From a virus: DNA of 42,654 nucleotides. Positions within the stretch are counted from its first letter, which is position 1, and every line of letters begins with the position of its first letter. Below the pieces are notes generated by a model that saw nothing but the letters and a program-made list of their open reading frames with translations, did no database searches and was not told the origin of the DNA. Below, piece by piece: positions 1 through 7,468 of the stretch. The stretch spans positions 1-42,654 of the IMG/VR virus record IMGVR_UViG_3300026484_000250, one strand, 5' to 3'. Made by a program: the position numbers and the translations under genes.

Positions 1-54
1 TTGAAATGAATATCGCTTCTATATTTAGAACTAATCAATTTCAATCTTTTTAAT

Positions 55-411
55 GGGGTCGACTTGGTATCGACTTGTGAATGAGTAAATTTTAGAACAA
101 GTAGATTGATTGACTTAAACAATCAACATAAAACTTAACTGCAAACAATACAAATTACAGCGTGGTAGTTGCTGCATAGCACCCACTATGGTCTCTTAGA
201 ACCATATTATCAAATCTAAGAAAAAAGTATTGTGGGAGCAATTCGTCGATAGAAATATCCAAAAGTTTTTCTTAACTCTTTAAAGGTTAAGATGTTTCTA
301 TATTAAAAAATATAGTTGTTAGAATTCAATAAAAATTCAACATAAAAACTTGTACAATTCTAAAATTGAAAATTTATAAAGACTGGGGTTCGACTCCCCA
401 CGACTCCACCA
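55..411 (+). ncRNA. ssrA: tmRNA (transfer-messenger RNA)
   Basis: A one-piece, non-permuted tmRNA of 357 nt including an encoded CCA, close to the usual bacterial length. The acceptor stem pairs GGGGTCG (55-61) with CGACTCC (401-407), followed by A408 and CCA. The T arm is TGGGG/CCCCA (384-388, 396-400) around a TTCGACT loop. A long helix forms between about 88-102 (AATTTTAGA then ACAAGT) and 348-367 (ACTTGT then TCTAAAATT), as expected for the P2 stem. The tag frame starts at the resume codon GCA 141 and ends at TAG 177-179. It acts with SmpB (encoded at 22829) to free ribosomes stalled on broken mRNA and to tag the product for proteolysis. Known in a few phages, uncommon overall. Confidence 0.95.
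141..179 (+). CDS. tmRNA tag-peptide reading frame
   Basis: Reading from GCA 141 gives the 12-residue tag ANNTNYSVVVAA followed by TAG. The ANN start resembles Campylobacter tags as I recall them (ANNVKFAPAYAKAA). The C-terminal part VVVAA differs from the AKAA end but keeps a small hydrophobic terminus suitable for ClpXP-type recognition. Only frame, resume codon and stop are seen; degradation of tagged products is inferred from known tmRNA biology. Confidence 0.85.
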   Translation, partial: ANNTNYSVVVAA

Positions 412-413
412 AT

Positions 414-490
414 GTCTCAGTAGCCAAGTTTGGTAAGGCAAGAAATTGCAAATTTCTGTATCGGGGGTTCAAATCCCTCCTGGGACTCCA
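414..490 (+). tRNA. tRNA-Cys (anticodon GCA)
   Basis: A full cloverleaf beginning 2 nt after the tmRNA. Acceptor GTCTCAG (414-420) pairs with CTGGGAC (480-486), followed by discriminator T487 and encoded CCA 488-490. D stem GCC/GGC (423-425, 437-439). Anticodon stem AGAAA/TTTCT (441-445, 453-457) holds loop TTGCAAA with anticodon GCA at 448-450. T stem 463-467/475-479 with loop TTCAAAT. The discriminator U73 is the Cys identity base, which supports the assignment. Probably co-transcribed and processed with the tmRNA. Confidence 0.95.
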
Positions 491-491
491 A

Positions 492-563
492 TAATTCCTT
501 TAATTTAATTATAAATTAAGGAAGTTTATAGTATAATAAATTATAATTAAATTAAAGGAATTA
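492..563. repeat. 23-bp perfect inverted repeat around a promoter
   Basis: Arms 492-514 and 541-563 are perfect reverse complements, separated by 26 nt that contain the -10 box at 532-537. The left arm lies just after the tRNA, so it could help end the tRNA transcript. The right arm contains the ribosome binding site AAAGGAA of the 566 gene, so in RNA that reads through, the site would be paired. Confidence 0.8.
513..545 (+). promoter_or_regulatory. promoter, phage consensus family (variant)
   Basis: TTAAGG, then GTTTATAG, then -10 TATAAT at 532-537. A variant of the family seen some 20 times in the window. It would drive the 566-2750 gene run. Confidence 0.65.
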
Positions 564-565
564 CT

Positions 566-715
566 ATGAAAGCTAAAAAAGTCCAAAAACCAAAGCAAAG
601 GGATTTTAATATATTACTATGTTGTAAACGAGAAATTAATTTACAAACAAGATGTAGTTCTCCGACTAAAAAATATTCAAGAAAAGAAAAACATAAAGGT
701 AAAAAATATGAGTAA
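566..715 (+). CDS. small basic protein, unknown function
   Basis: 49 residues, ATG start 5 nt after AAAGGAATT. Rich in Lys and Arg (begins MKAKKVQKPKQR, ends KEKHKGKKYE) with a CC pair in the middle. Its end overlaps the start of the 708 gene by 8 nt, a translational-coupling arrangement that supports it being real. No family recognised; it could bind nucleic acid, but only the charge suggests that. Confidence 0.6.
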   Translation: MKAKKVQKPKQRDFNILLCCKREINLQTRCSSPTKKYSRKEKHKGKKYE

Positions 716-1022
716 AATTGATTTAGATCTTCTTCAAAAAGATTTTGAGGAAAATGGTGGTCGTAAAACTTTCTCACAAGTTGTTAATTTATTTCACAAT
801 ATGGATTTAAATCCTGGTGATTATTTAGTTATTTCACCATTTAAAGTTAATTTAATAAAAAATATTATGTATTTAGATGGGTTTTTAAATATTTTTATTA
901 AACGTGAGAAAAACGATCTTTTAAGAGCTTATATAAATGGTAGAGTTTATAATCTTCATATTCATACTACTCAACAAAGAGGGTTAAAAATTCCTGAACA
1001 TAGAACTTTTGAGATAGAATAA
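708..1022 (+). CDS. hypothetical protein, 104 aa
   Basis: Begins MSKIDLDLLQKDFEENGGRK. A soluble, mixed-charge protein with no motif I recognise. Starts inside the end of the 566 gene and ends on the first base of the dCMP deaminase start, so it sits in the nucleotide-metabolism operon. Function unknown. Confidence 0.8.
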   Translation: MSKIDLDLLQKDFEENGGRKTFSQVVNLFHNMDLNPGDYLVISPFKVNLIKNIMYLDGFLNIFIKREKNDLLRAYINGRVYNLHIHTTQQRGLKIPEHRTFEIE

Positions 1023-1600
1023 TGCAGAAATTTGATAATACTTTAATGCAAACTGCTCTTGTATGGAGTAAAGAAAGTTATTGTAAGAGACTTCAAGTTG
1101 GTGCTATTATTTCAAAAGATGGAAGAATTATATCTACTGGTTATAATGGTACATTATCAAAAACAAAAAATAATTGCGAAGAATTTATCACAGATTGCGA
1201 AGAACGAGAAAAAGTTACTTGTAAAAAATGTAATGGTAAAGGTTCTTATCTTAAAACTTCATTCCCAAGTGATATACTAGAAAATTATACTTGTGAAGAA
1301 TGTGGAGGAGAGGGAAAACACTGCACAGATTTAAAAACTAATGAATTTGTTATTCACGCAGAACAAAATGCTTTACTTTTTGCGATGAAAAATGGTATTA
1401 GTACAGTTGGAGCGACGATGTATATAACTCACTCACCTTGTCCTACTTGTGCAAAGCTTATTGCTGGTGCTGGTATTATAAGAGTTTGTTATAATGAACA
1501 TTATAGAAATAATGATGGTATAGAATTCCTTGAAAAAGTAGGGGTTGAAGTTGAACAAATAGTATTCGATAGTAGAAATAAAAAATATAAAAAGGATTAA
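1022..1600 (+). CDS. cd: dCMP deaminase
   Basis: 192 residues, the same length class as T4 Cd. Deaminates dCMP to dUMP, feeding dTMP synthesis during phage DNA replication. The zinc site is visible: HAEQ at 112-115 (His ligand and catalytic Glu) and PCPTC at 139-143. Between them and the N-terminal strand is an extra insert with two CxxCxGxG knuckles (C67/C70 and C91/C94), a zinc-finger-like pair resembling DnaJ repeats. It directly precedes the ribonucleotide reductase gene, which fits its role in deoxynucleotide supply. Confidence 0.93.
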   Translation: MQKFDNTLMQTALVWSKESYCKRLQVGAIISKDGRIISTGYNGTLSKTKNNCEEFITDCEEREKVTCKKCNGKGSYLKTSFPSDILENYTCEECGGEGKHCTDLKTNEFVIHAEQNALLFAMKNGISTVGATMYITHSPCPTCAKLIAGAGIIRVCYNEHYRNNDGIEFLEKVGVEVEQIVFDSRNKKYKKD

Positions 1601-1601
1601 T

Positions 1602-2750
1602 ATGAAAGCAAATGTTTATGAAGTTGAAAAAGTAAATCTGATGAAAGAACCCTTATTTTTAGGGACATCTAGAAACACACAAAGGTATGATGAAAATAGA
1701 TATGAGTGGTTATCAAATTGTGCCCTTGAAATGCAAAGATTTTTCTGGGTTCCAGAAGAAGTAAAACTAACAAAAGATAAGGTAGACTTCACATCACTAT
1801 CAGTAGCTGAAAATTGGATTTTTACTAAGCAATTAAGTAAATTGGAATTTCTTGATAGTTATCAAGGAAGAAATCCTTTAATGACTTTTGGTCAGTTGAC
1901 TACAAATCCTGAATTAGAGGGTGTATTAATTGAACAAACTTATTTTGAGTCTAGATTACACGCAAGATCGTATAGTTATATGATTGAAAATATTTATTCA
2001 AACCCTGATGAAGTGTTTAATGATATTTGGACTAATGATTTATTAAAATCACAAGCTAGAACTGTTGTAAAGGATGGAAATGACTTGTATTTTGCTGCAA
2101 TCAATTATCTATATAAATCTCAAAATAATATTCCTATTGAAAAATCAGAAATTAGAAACCTTAAAAAATTAATTCTAGTTGGTATGGTTGGGATGAATAT
2201 TCTTGAGGGAATAAGATTTTATCTTGGGTTTGCGAGTATTTGGGCAATTACTGAATTTACAGGAAAGCTTCCTGGTAGTTCTAGAATTTTACAGTTTATT
2301 CAAAGAGATGAGAAAAAACATTTAGCATTTACTCAATGGATGTTAAATACTCTTAAAAAAGATCCTGAATACAAAGAAATCTGGGAAGAAATTAAGCCTT
2401 TAATTTATGATATGTATTTTAAAGCATCAGAAGAAGAATTTGAATGGGCTGATTATCTTTATAGTAAAGGTACTATTCTTGGAATGAATGCTGAAATTGG
2501 TAAAACTTATGTTAAGTTTTTAACAAATCAAAGATTATTAGCTATTGGATTAAAACCTATTTATCCAGAAGTAAAAGATCTAAATATAAAATGGACAACA
2601 AAATATATTAATCTACATACGACTGAAACAAGTTTACAAGAGTCAGAAGCAGTTGATTATATGACTGATCCTATTATGGAAAACGAAGAAATGCAAAAAA
2701 ATCTTCCTGAGTTTTTAGCTAAAACTCTATTATCTTTACGAGGGTGTTAA
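1602..2750 (+). CDS. nrdB: class I ribonucleotide reductase beta subunit (NrdB)
   Basis: 382 residues, ferritin-like fold, similar in length to T4 and E. coli NrdB. It houses the metal/radical cofactor that starts NDP reduction in the alpha subunit. Recognisable pieces: LLD-type helix with D85 before YQGR, the HARSY stretch (H120, Tyr124 equivalent to radical Tyr122 of E. coli), ILEGIRFY (Glu204 equivalent) and RDEKKH (Glu238/His241 equivalents). It ends RGC. Odd: the usual ExxH metal motif reads FESRLH, so the position of E. coli Glu115 is Ser117 and a Glu sits one residue earlier. NrdA is not in this window. A hairpin at the stop codon may end the transcript. Confidence 0.93.
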   Translation: MKANVYEVEKVNLMKEPLFLGTSRNTQRYDENRYEWLSNCALEMQRFFWVPEEVKLTKDKVDFTSLSVAENWIFTKQLSKLEFLDSYQGRNPLMTFGQLTTNPELEGVLIEQTYFESRLHARSYSYMIENIYSNPDEVFNDIWTNDLLKSQARTVVKDGNDLYFAAINYLYKSQNNIPIEKSEIRNLKKLILVGMVGMNILEGIRFYLGFASIWAITEFTGKLPGSSRILQFIQRDEKKHLAFTQWMLNTLKKDPEYKEIWEEIKPLIYDMYFKASEEEFEWADYLYSKGTILGMNAEIGKTYVKFLTNQRLLAIGLKPIYPEVKDLNIKWTTKYINLHTTETSLQESEAVDYMTDPIMENEEMQKNLPEFLAKTLLSLRGC

Positions 2751-2760
2751 GCCCTCTTTA
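2740..2760 (+). terminator. rho-independent terminator after nrdB
   Basis: GAGGG (2740-2744) pairs with CCCTC (2752-2756) around a 7-nt loop that contains the nrdB stop codon, followed by a short T run. The stem is among the few GC-rich segments nearby. A new promoter follows directly. Confidence 0.65.
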
Positions 2761-2790
2761 AGCAACTTTTAGGTATAATATATTATATAA
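2757..2790 (+). promoter_or_regulatory. promoter, phage consensus family
   Basis: TTAAGC, then CTTTTAGG, then TATAAT at 2774-2779 running into ATATTATATAA. Lies between the nrdB terminator and the 2807 gene. Confidence 0.8.
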
Positions 2791-2806
2791 ACTAAAGGTT
2801 GTTAAA

Positions 2807-3094
2807 ATGTCTACACTAAAACAAATTTCAAACAGAATAATCACAAAACCAGGATATAAAGTTATTGCAGTTGCATTAGTATTATATGGGATGGTAAATC
2901 TATTAAACTCAACAGATCCTTATTATAAATTACAACACGATGAAAATAGAAGTCTTGAATGTTATATGACTGATGGTATAAGAATTATTGATAAGGAAAA
3001 AGTTACAGGATTTGATGATATTACAAATACTTGGTTTTTTATTAATGGATATTCAAGTAATTGTAGAGTTTTAGGAAATACTTCAAATTTTTAA
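2807..3094 (+). CDS. predicted membrane-anchored protein, 95 aa
   Basis: One hydrophobic segment at about residues 18-34 (GYKVIAVALVLYGMVNLL) follows a basic N-terminus, so the protein is probably an inner-membrane protein with its C-terminal part (about 60 residues, two Cys) in the periplasm. No family recognised. It is alone between two promoters. Confidence 0.75.
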   Translation: MSTLKQISNRIITKPGYKVIAVALVLYGMVNLLNSTDPYYKLQHDENRSLECYMTDGIRIIDKEKVTGFDDITNTWFFINGYSSNCRVLGNTSNF

Positions 3095-3097
3095 TAA

Positions 3098-3132
3098 AAC
3101 TTTAAGTAAAAATATAGTATAATAATATCTAT
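3098..3132 (+). promoter_or_regulatory. promoter, phage consensus family (variant)
   Basis: TTTAAGT, then AATATAG, then TATAAT at 3118-3123. Upstream of the GIY-YIG and gp47/gp46 genes. Confidence 0.65.
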
Positions 3133-3143
3133 AAAGGATAAGA

Positions 3144-3593
3144 ATGAAACGATATTATAATTATATCTATTTAGATCCTTTCAAACCAGGAAAGTTTGAG
3201 TATCGTTATTTAAACTTTTGTCTCCTCTATGAACCATTTTATGTCGGAAAGGGAACAAAAGATCGATATCTTCACCATATTTCAGAATGTATTCAAAATG
3301 ATAATTTTTCAATCTATTTAAAAAGTGATAGTTTAAAATGTAAAAGAATATTTCTTATAATTAGTAAGCTTTTAAAAAAATATAATTTAGTTGAAGCTAT
3401 ACAATTATTAGGAAGTTTTATTCAAGTGTTTGCATTTACTGATAACGAAAAAATAGCATATCAGAATGAAAAAATTATGATTAATAGGATAGGAATGATT
3501 AAAAATAAGGGTACTTTAACTAACCAAAAAGATAGTGGTATAAGAATGGATATACAAAAAAGACAAACAAAGAAGTTACAAAAACTTTGGTAA
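3144..3593 (+). CDS. GIY-YIG family endonuclease (possible homing nuclease)
   Basis: 149 residues. The GIY-YIG core is seen as YNYIYLDP (5-12) and YEPFYVGKG (29-37), followed by the catalytic-type Arg41 and HH in RYLHHI; a later NEKIMI segment (E109) and a GTLTN segment (123-127) match the C-terminal half of the domain. Such proteins cut DNA and in T4-like phages are often free-standing homing nucleases. Placement between nrdB and gp47 fits a mobile insertion in a conserved early-gene order. No separate DNA-binding repeat is clear; the basic tail QKRQTKKLQKLW could contact DNA. Confidence 0.8.
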   Translation: MKRYYNYIYLDPFKPGKFEYRYLNFCLLYEPFYVGKGTKDRYLHHISECIQNDNFSIYLKSDSLKCKRIFLIISKLLKKYNLVEAIQLLGSFIQVFAFTDNEKIAYQNEKIMINRIGMIKNKGTLTNQKDSGIRMDIQKRQTKKLQKLW

Positions 3594-3602
3594 GGAGCAA
3601 AA

Positions 3603-4679
3603 TTGGAAAAAAGTGTAATTATAGGAGACTTCCATCTGGGAATAAAATCATTTGATTTAACATTTTTTGAAAATCAAAAGATATTTTTCTTAGAGCAGTT
3701 AATTCCATATATGAAAGAAAATAAAATTAAAAGAATTTATCAACTTGGTGACTTTTTTGATAATAGAAAAATTATTGATGTTAATTTTCTTTATGAAGTT
3801 ATTGAATTATTAAATGAGATGCAATCAAGACTTCCTAATCTTGAAATGATTATTTTACTAGGAAACCACGATATATATTTTAGAGACAGTCTAAAAGTAT
3901 CAATGATAAAAATGTTAGCTGAACAATTTGATTTTATAAAAATTATTGAAGAACCTACAATGATTGGAAATATACAACTATTTCCGTGGTTGGTTGAAAA
4001 TAAGCTTAATAAAGAAGATATTAAGGGTGATATTATTATGGGGCATTTTGAAATTAAAGATTTTGATATGGTTCGTGGACATCAATGTGAAGATGGAATT
4101 GATGGTAATATTTTCGAGGGAAAAATAGTTCTTTCGGGACATTTTCATTTAAAGGGTAATAGGTCAAATATTCATTATATTGGTACTCCTTATCAATTAA
4201 CTTGGGGTGATTTTGGTGATAGAAGAGGGTTCTATGTTATAAATGGAACTGATTTAGAGTTTATACAAAATGATTTATCTAGAATATTTGTAAAAATCAT
4301 TTTTAATTCCAAAGAAAGTATCATTATTAAATTTTATGATGATTATGAACTTCAATTAGATATAGAAGATTTTATTGAATTCGTTGATAAAAATTCAGAA
4401 GAATTAAAAAGATTTTTCTTAAAAATTATCGTATTCTCGGATGGATTTGAAGATTTACTAGAAACTATAAAAGAAAAAAATATTTTATTTAATTTTGTTA
4501 ATAATATAGAATTGAAAGAAATGAAAAATCAAGCAAAAGATGCTGATGTTAATATGGTAAATTCTGTTAATGCTAATGAATTTATTGAAGAATATATTTC
4601 AAAATCTAATGTAAATGATAAAGATAGATTAAAGAAAAAGCTGAAAGAACTATTCAGTATATTAAAGGAAAAAAATTAA
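3603..4679 (+). CDS. 47: recombination nuclease subunit gp47 (SbcD/Mre11-like)
   Basis: 358 residues, starts at TTG 3603 preceded by TAAGGAG at a good distance. Calcineurin-like phosphoesterase with all metal motifs: GDFHLG (D9, H11), LGDFFDNR (D50), LGNHDIY (N88-H89-D90), GHFEIKD near 147 and SGHFHLKG near 177. Partner of gp46 directly downstream, whose ATG overlaps this stop codon by one base. In T4 the pair resects DNA ends for recombination-dependent replication and host DNA breakdown. C-terminal 120 residues are the partner-binding and capping region. Confidence 0.93.
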   Translation: MEKSVIIGDFHLGIKSFDLTFFENQKIFFLEQLIPYMKENKIKRIYQLGDFFDNRKIIDVNFLYEVIELLNEMQSRLPNLEMIILLGNHDIYFRDSLKVSMIKMLAEQFDFIKIIEEPTMIGNIQLFPWLVENKLNKEDIKGDIIMGHFEIKDFDMVRGHQCEDGIDGNIFEGKIVLSGHFHLKGNRSNIHYIGTPYQLTWGDFGDRRGFYVINGTDLEFIQNDLSRIFVKIIFNSKESIIIKFYDDYELQLDIEDFIEFVDKNSEELKRFFLKIIVFSDGFEDLLETIKEKNILFNFVNNIELKEMKNQAKDADVNMVNSVNANEFIEEYISKSNVNDKDRLKKKLKELFSILKEKN

Positions 4680-6397
4680 TGTATATAGAATTTAAAAAAA
4701 TCTCCTTTAAAAATATTGGAGGTTATGGAGAAGATGAACAAACTATTCATTTTGAAAAAGGGCTTAGTTTAATTATCGGAAAAAATGGTCAAGGAAAATC
4801 AACTATAATTCAAGCATTAAATTATGTGCTTTATGGAAAACCATTCGCAAAGATAAAATTAGCATCTTTAAAAAATAAGTATAGTGATGGAGCGATGTTA
4901 GTAACTTTAGAATTAGAAGTTAATGGGGATCTTTATATTATTGAAAGAGGTTTAAAACCTACTAAATTTAATATTTATAAAAATAAAGAATTAATTCCAT
5001 TTACTACAGTTAAAGATTATCAAGCTATGTTAGAGAATGATATTTTAAGAATGTCAGAAAATATTTTTAAACAATTAGTAGCTTTAGGTGCAAATGTTGA
5101 AAATGCGAAACATTTTATGGAATTAAATCAAAAAGAGAAAGAAGAAATCCTTCAAATTCTTACAGATACAAGAATTTTTAGTATGCTGATTGAAGAAATA
5201 AGACTATTAAAATCTGATATTAAAGGGAAATTAACAACTAAATTGATTGAAGTTAATACTAAAAAAGAAAGCTTAGTAAAGACAAAAAGACTTCTTGAGG
5301 ATTTAACAGTACAAAATGAAAATGTTAAAGAAAATAGAGACCAGAGAATAAGTGAATTATTAGAAAAATTGGAAGACCTTAATAATATTGTTGAAGCATT
5401 TAAGACATATTCAGAAAAATTTCAGACTTTAAAAGAAAGGTTCGAACCATATTTTAGCGATTATAATAAAATTGTGAATGAATATAATGTAAATGTTCAA
5501 AAGAAAAATCATCTCTTAGGTGAACTTTCTTCTTTTAATAATTCAGATGAAGTTACTTGTCCTGAGTGTGGTGCAAATTTTAAAGAAATCCAGCTAAAGA
5601 AAACAGTTGAAGTTGAAAAAATAAAAAAAGATCTCGAAGACATAGAAAAAGTTATTCAAAATCATTCGGTTGAAATGCAAAGATTGAAAGAAATTATTGA
5701 AAAATATAAGAGTAAAGAAATTGATTTTAATTCAGAATTAGCAAAGTCAAGACAAGCTGAAAATAATATTATTTTTATAAAAAATGAAATTAATACCCTT
5801 GAAAATCAGCACGAGATCTCAACGATAGAGACTGAAAAACAAATAGATGAACTTTCGGTTGACATTGAAAAAGAAAGTGCTCTAGTTGCCTTATACGAGC
5901 GAGATATGAATGATTATGCTATGCTTGAAAATATTCTTTCTATTAAGAATATTACTGGGAAAATCATAAGTACCCAAATACCACTTTTGAATACTTTTAT
6001 AAATGAGTATTTAGAAAAATTTGAAGTTGATTATCAGTTCTTTCTTTCTAAAGATTTAAAAGAGTCTATAACAAGAAGAGATGAGGAATTTGAATATTAT
6101 TCATTAAGTAATGGAGAAAAACAAAGAATTGTTTTGTCAATATTGTTTAGTTTTTTAAAGCTTATAGAAATGTCTGTAAAGATTAATATTTTATTCCTTG
6201 ATGAATTTTTAGATAGTAGTCTAGATGAAGAGGGGACATCGTTGGTACTTGAAATTTTAAAAGAAGATTTCAAGGAAAAGAATGTGTTTATTATATCACA
6301 TAAACAAGAAGTAAAATCAATAGATGATGTTGCAAAATCAGTTTATAAGGTTAGTAAAGATGATAGAAACAAATATAGTAAAATTGAAAAGGTATAG
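4679..6397 (+). CDS. 46: recombination nuclease ATPase subunit gp46 (SbcC/Rad50-like)
   Basis: 572 residues, a compact Rad50 ABC-type ATPase. Walker A GKNGQGKS at 34-41, coiled coil either side of a zinc hook CPEC (C294, C297), signature SNGEKQR near 476 and Walker B ILFLDEFLD near 502, followed by a D-loop SSLDEEG. The size and zinc hook match T4 gp46. Forms the end-resection complex with gp47. Confidence 0.95.
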   Translation: MYIEFKKISFKNIGGYGEDEQTIHFEKGLSLIIGKNGQGKSTIIQALNYVLYGKPFAKIKLASLKNKYSDGAMLVTLELEVNGDLYIIERGLKPTKFNIYKNKELIPFTTVKDYQAMLENDILRMSENIFKQLVALGANVENAKHFMELNQKEKEEILQILTDTRIFSMLIEEIRLLKSDIKGKLTTKLIEVNTKKESLVKTKRLLEDLTVQNENVKENRDQRISELLEKLEDLNNIVEAFKTYSEKFQTLKERFEPYFSDYNKIVNEYNVNVQKKNHLLGELSSFNNSDEVTCPECGANFKEIQLKKTVEVEKIKKDLEDIEKVIQNHSVEMQRLKEIIEKYKSKEIDFNSELAKSRQAENNIIFIKNEINTLENQHEISTIETEKQIDELSVDIEKESALVALYERDMNDYAMLENILSIKNITGKIISTQIPLLNTFINEYLEKFEVDYQFFLSKDLKESITRRDEEFEYYSLSNGEKQRIVLSILFSFLKLIEMSVKINILFLDEFLDSSLDEEGTSLVLEILKEDFKEKNVFIISHKQEVKSIDDVAKSVYKVSKDDRNKYSKIEKV

Positions 6398-6400
6398 AAG

Positions 6401-6646
6401 ATGTTATTAGGTGATATGGCAAAAGATATTATAGAGTTCAGTAAAGTAAATGGTCTTGATGAATTTACAATGTTAGAAAGAATTCTAATTTATTGCGAAG
6501 AGAAAGGGTTTGATATAATGGAAGTTGGAGATCAGCTCAAATCTGATAAATTTTTTAAATCTATTTTAGCAGATGATTTAAAGGCAAATCATTATATCAA
6601 GAAAGAAAAAGATGCAGTTAAGACTGCTGATTTAAGCGATTGGTAA
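6401..6646 (+). CDS. possible late-transcription coactivator (gp33-like)
   Basis: 81 residues. The central part (LERILIYCEEKGFDIMEVGD) followed by a short helix and ADDLKANHYIKKEK resembles the small T4 gp33-type coactivators, which bridge RNA polymerase and the sliding clamp at late promoters. The pattern 'helix with YCE then LK..A..NHYI' is from memory of cyanophage homologues, not a database match. It follows gp46 after 3 nt. It could also be an unrelated small helical protein. Confidence 0.5.
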   Translation: MLLGDMAKDIIEFSKVNGLDEFTMLERILIYCEEKGFDIMEVGDQLKSDKFFKSILADDLKANHYIKKEKDAVKTADLSDW

Positions 6647-6670
6647 GGAAACTTATAGTATAATTAGCAA
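6643..6670 (+). promoter_or_regulatory. promoter, phage consensus family (variant)
   Basis: AACTTATAG then TATAAT at 6659-6664, just after the 6401 gene and 16 nt before the ATG of the 6680 gene. Confidence 0.55.
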
Positions 6671-6679
6671 AGGAAAAAT

Positions 6680-7228
6680 ATGCTAACTAAACAAGATCAA
6701 TATTCAATAGCGATGGGAATTATTCAAACATATAAGAATGATTTACCATCTCCAATAAAAGCTAAAGGTATGTCGAAGCAATTTGATATGATGTTTAATT
6801 ATGAGAGATTTTCTTCATATACAAGAAGTAGATTTATGCTCGTATGTATTTTCTTAGTTTATAAGAATGATATAACTAATATAAGTGAATTTATAACAAT
6901 CTCAAGAAATTTCTCAGAACTTCAAAAAGAATATGAAACATTCATAGAGGATATTAAATTCTATAAAATGAAAATGGAAAAAGATATAAATTATCTTTAT
7001 AAAAGAGGAAACCTTAATGATTTTTTCATTGAAGCTTTAAATGATTATCAAAATGGTAATATTCATTTCTTTTCTTTATATTTTGTTGTTCTTTTAGGTA
7101 AACATCAACATATAATGGAACAACGAATTTATAGAAGACATTGGAAACAAATGAAATTCTTAATGAAATTCTTTAGTTTTGATATAGAATTTATTAAGCT
7201 ACTTATTAATCCAAAGTTAGGAAACTGA
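6680..7228 (+). CDS. hypothetical protein, 182 aa
   Basis: Largely helical and rich in aromatic residues, with two hydrophobic stretches (FMLVCIFLVYKND near 54 and IHFFSLYFVVLLG near 127) that are more likely buried helices than membrane spans. Basic C-terminal half. It sits among replication genes, where T4 has helicase-loader and clamp genes, but I see no match to either. Confidence 0.75.
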   Translation: MLTKQDQYSIAMGIIQTYKNDLPSPIKAKGMSKQFDMMFNYERFSSYTRSRFMLVCIFLVYKNDITNISEFITISRNFSELQKEYETFIEDIKFYKMKMEKDINYLYKRGNLNDFFIEALNDYQNGNIHFFSLYFVVLLGKHQHIMEQRIYRRHWKQMKFLMKFFSFDIEFIKLLINPKLGN

Positions 7229-7229
7229 A

Positions 7230-7412
7230 ATGAAGTCAATACAAGAGTTGAAAGAGAGTTTTGATATTGATGGTTATAAAGCAATTTTAAAACTTATGGA
7301 TAGGGATAATGGCGATATTCATTTTTGCTTAACTAAACAAAATGAAGAAGAAGCAAAAAAGTCGTATGAATTTCATACAATGATAAAACTTAAAAAATAT
7401 ATTAAGATTTAA
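7230..7412 (+). CDS. hypothetical protein, 60 aa
   Basis: Begins MKSIQELKESFDIDGYKAIL, starts 2 nt after the preceding stop within reach of the AGGAAACTGAA site. No motif seen. Co-transcribed with the 6680 gene. Confidence 0.6.
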   Translation: MKSIQELKESFDIDGYKAILKLMDRDNGDIHFCLTKQNEEEAKKSYEFHTMIKLKKYIKI

Positions 7413-7414
7413 TC

Positions 7415-7450
7415 AAATATTAAGTTAAAATAGGGTATAATATACTTATA
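7415..7450 (+). promoter_or_regulatory. promoter, phage consensus family
   Basis: ATTAAGTT, then AATAGGG, then TATAAT at 7436-7441. Drives the 7469 gene and probably the clamp-loader genes if the hairpin at 8323 is read through. Confidence 0.75.
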
Positions 7451-7468
7451 AAAAATAAAGGATAAAAG

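Noticed and set aside
547-777. Reverse-strand frames throughout (for example 547-777, 13118-13342, 15544-15864, 36612-37109)
   Set aside because: They lie inside clear forward genes, have no ribosome sites, and have Ser/Lys/Phe-rich composition typical of shadows.
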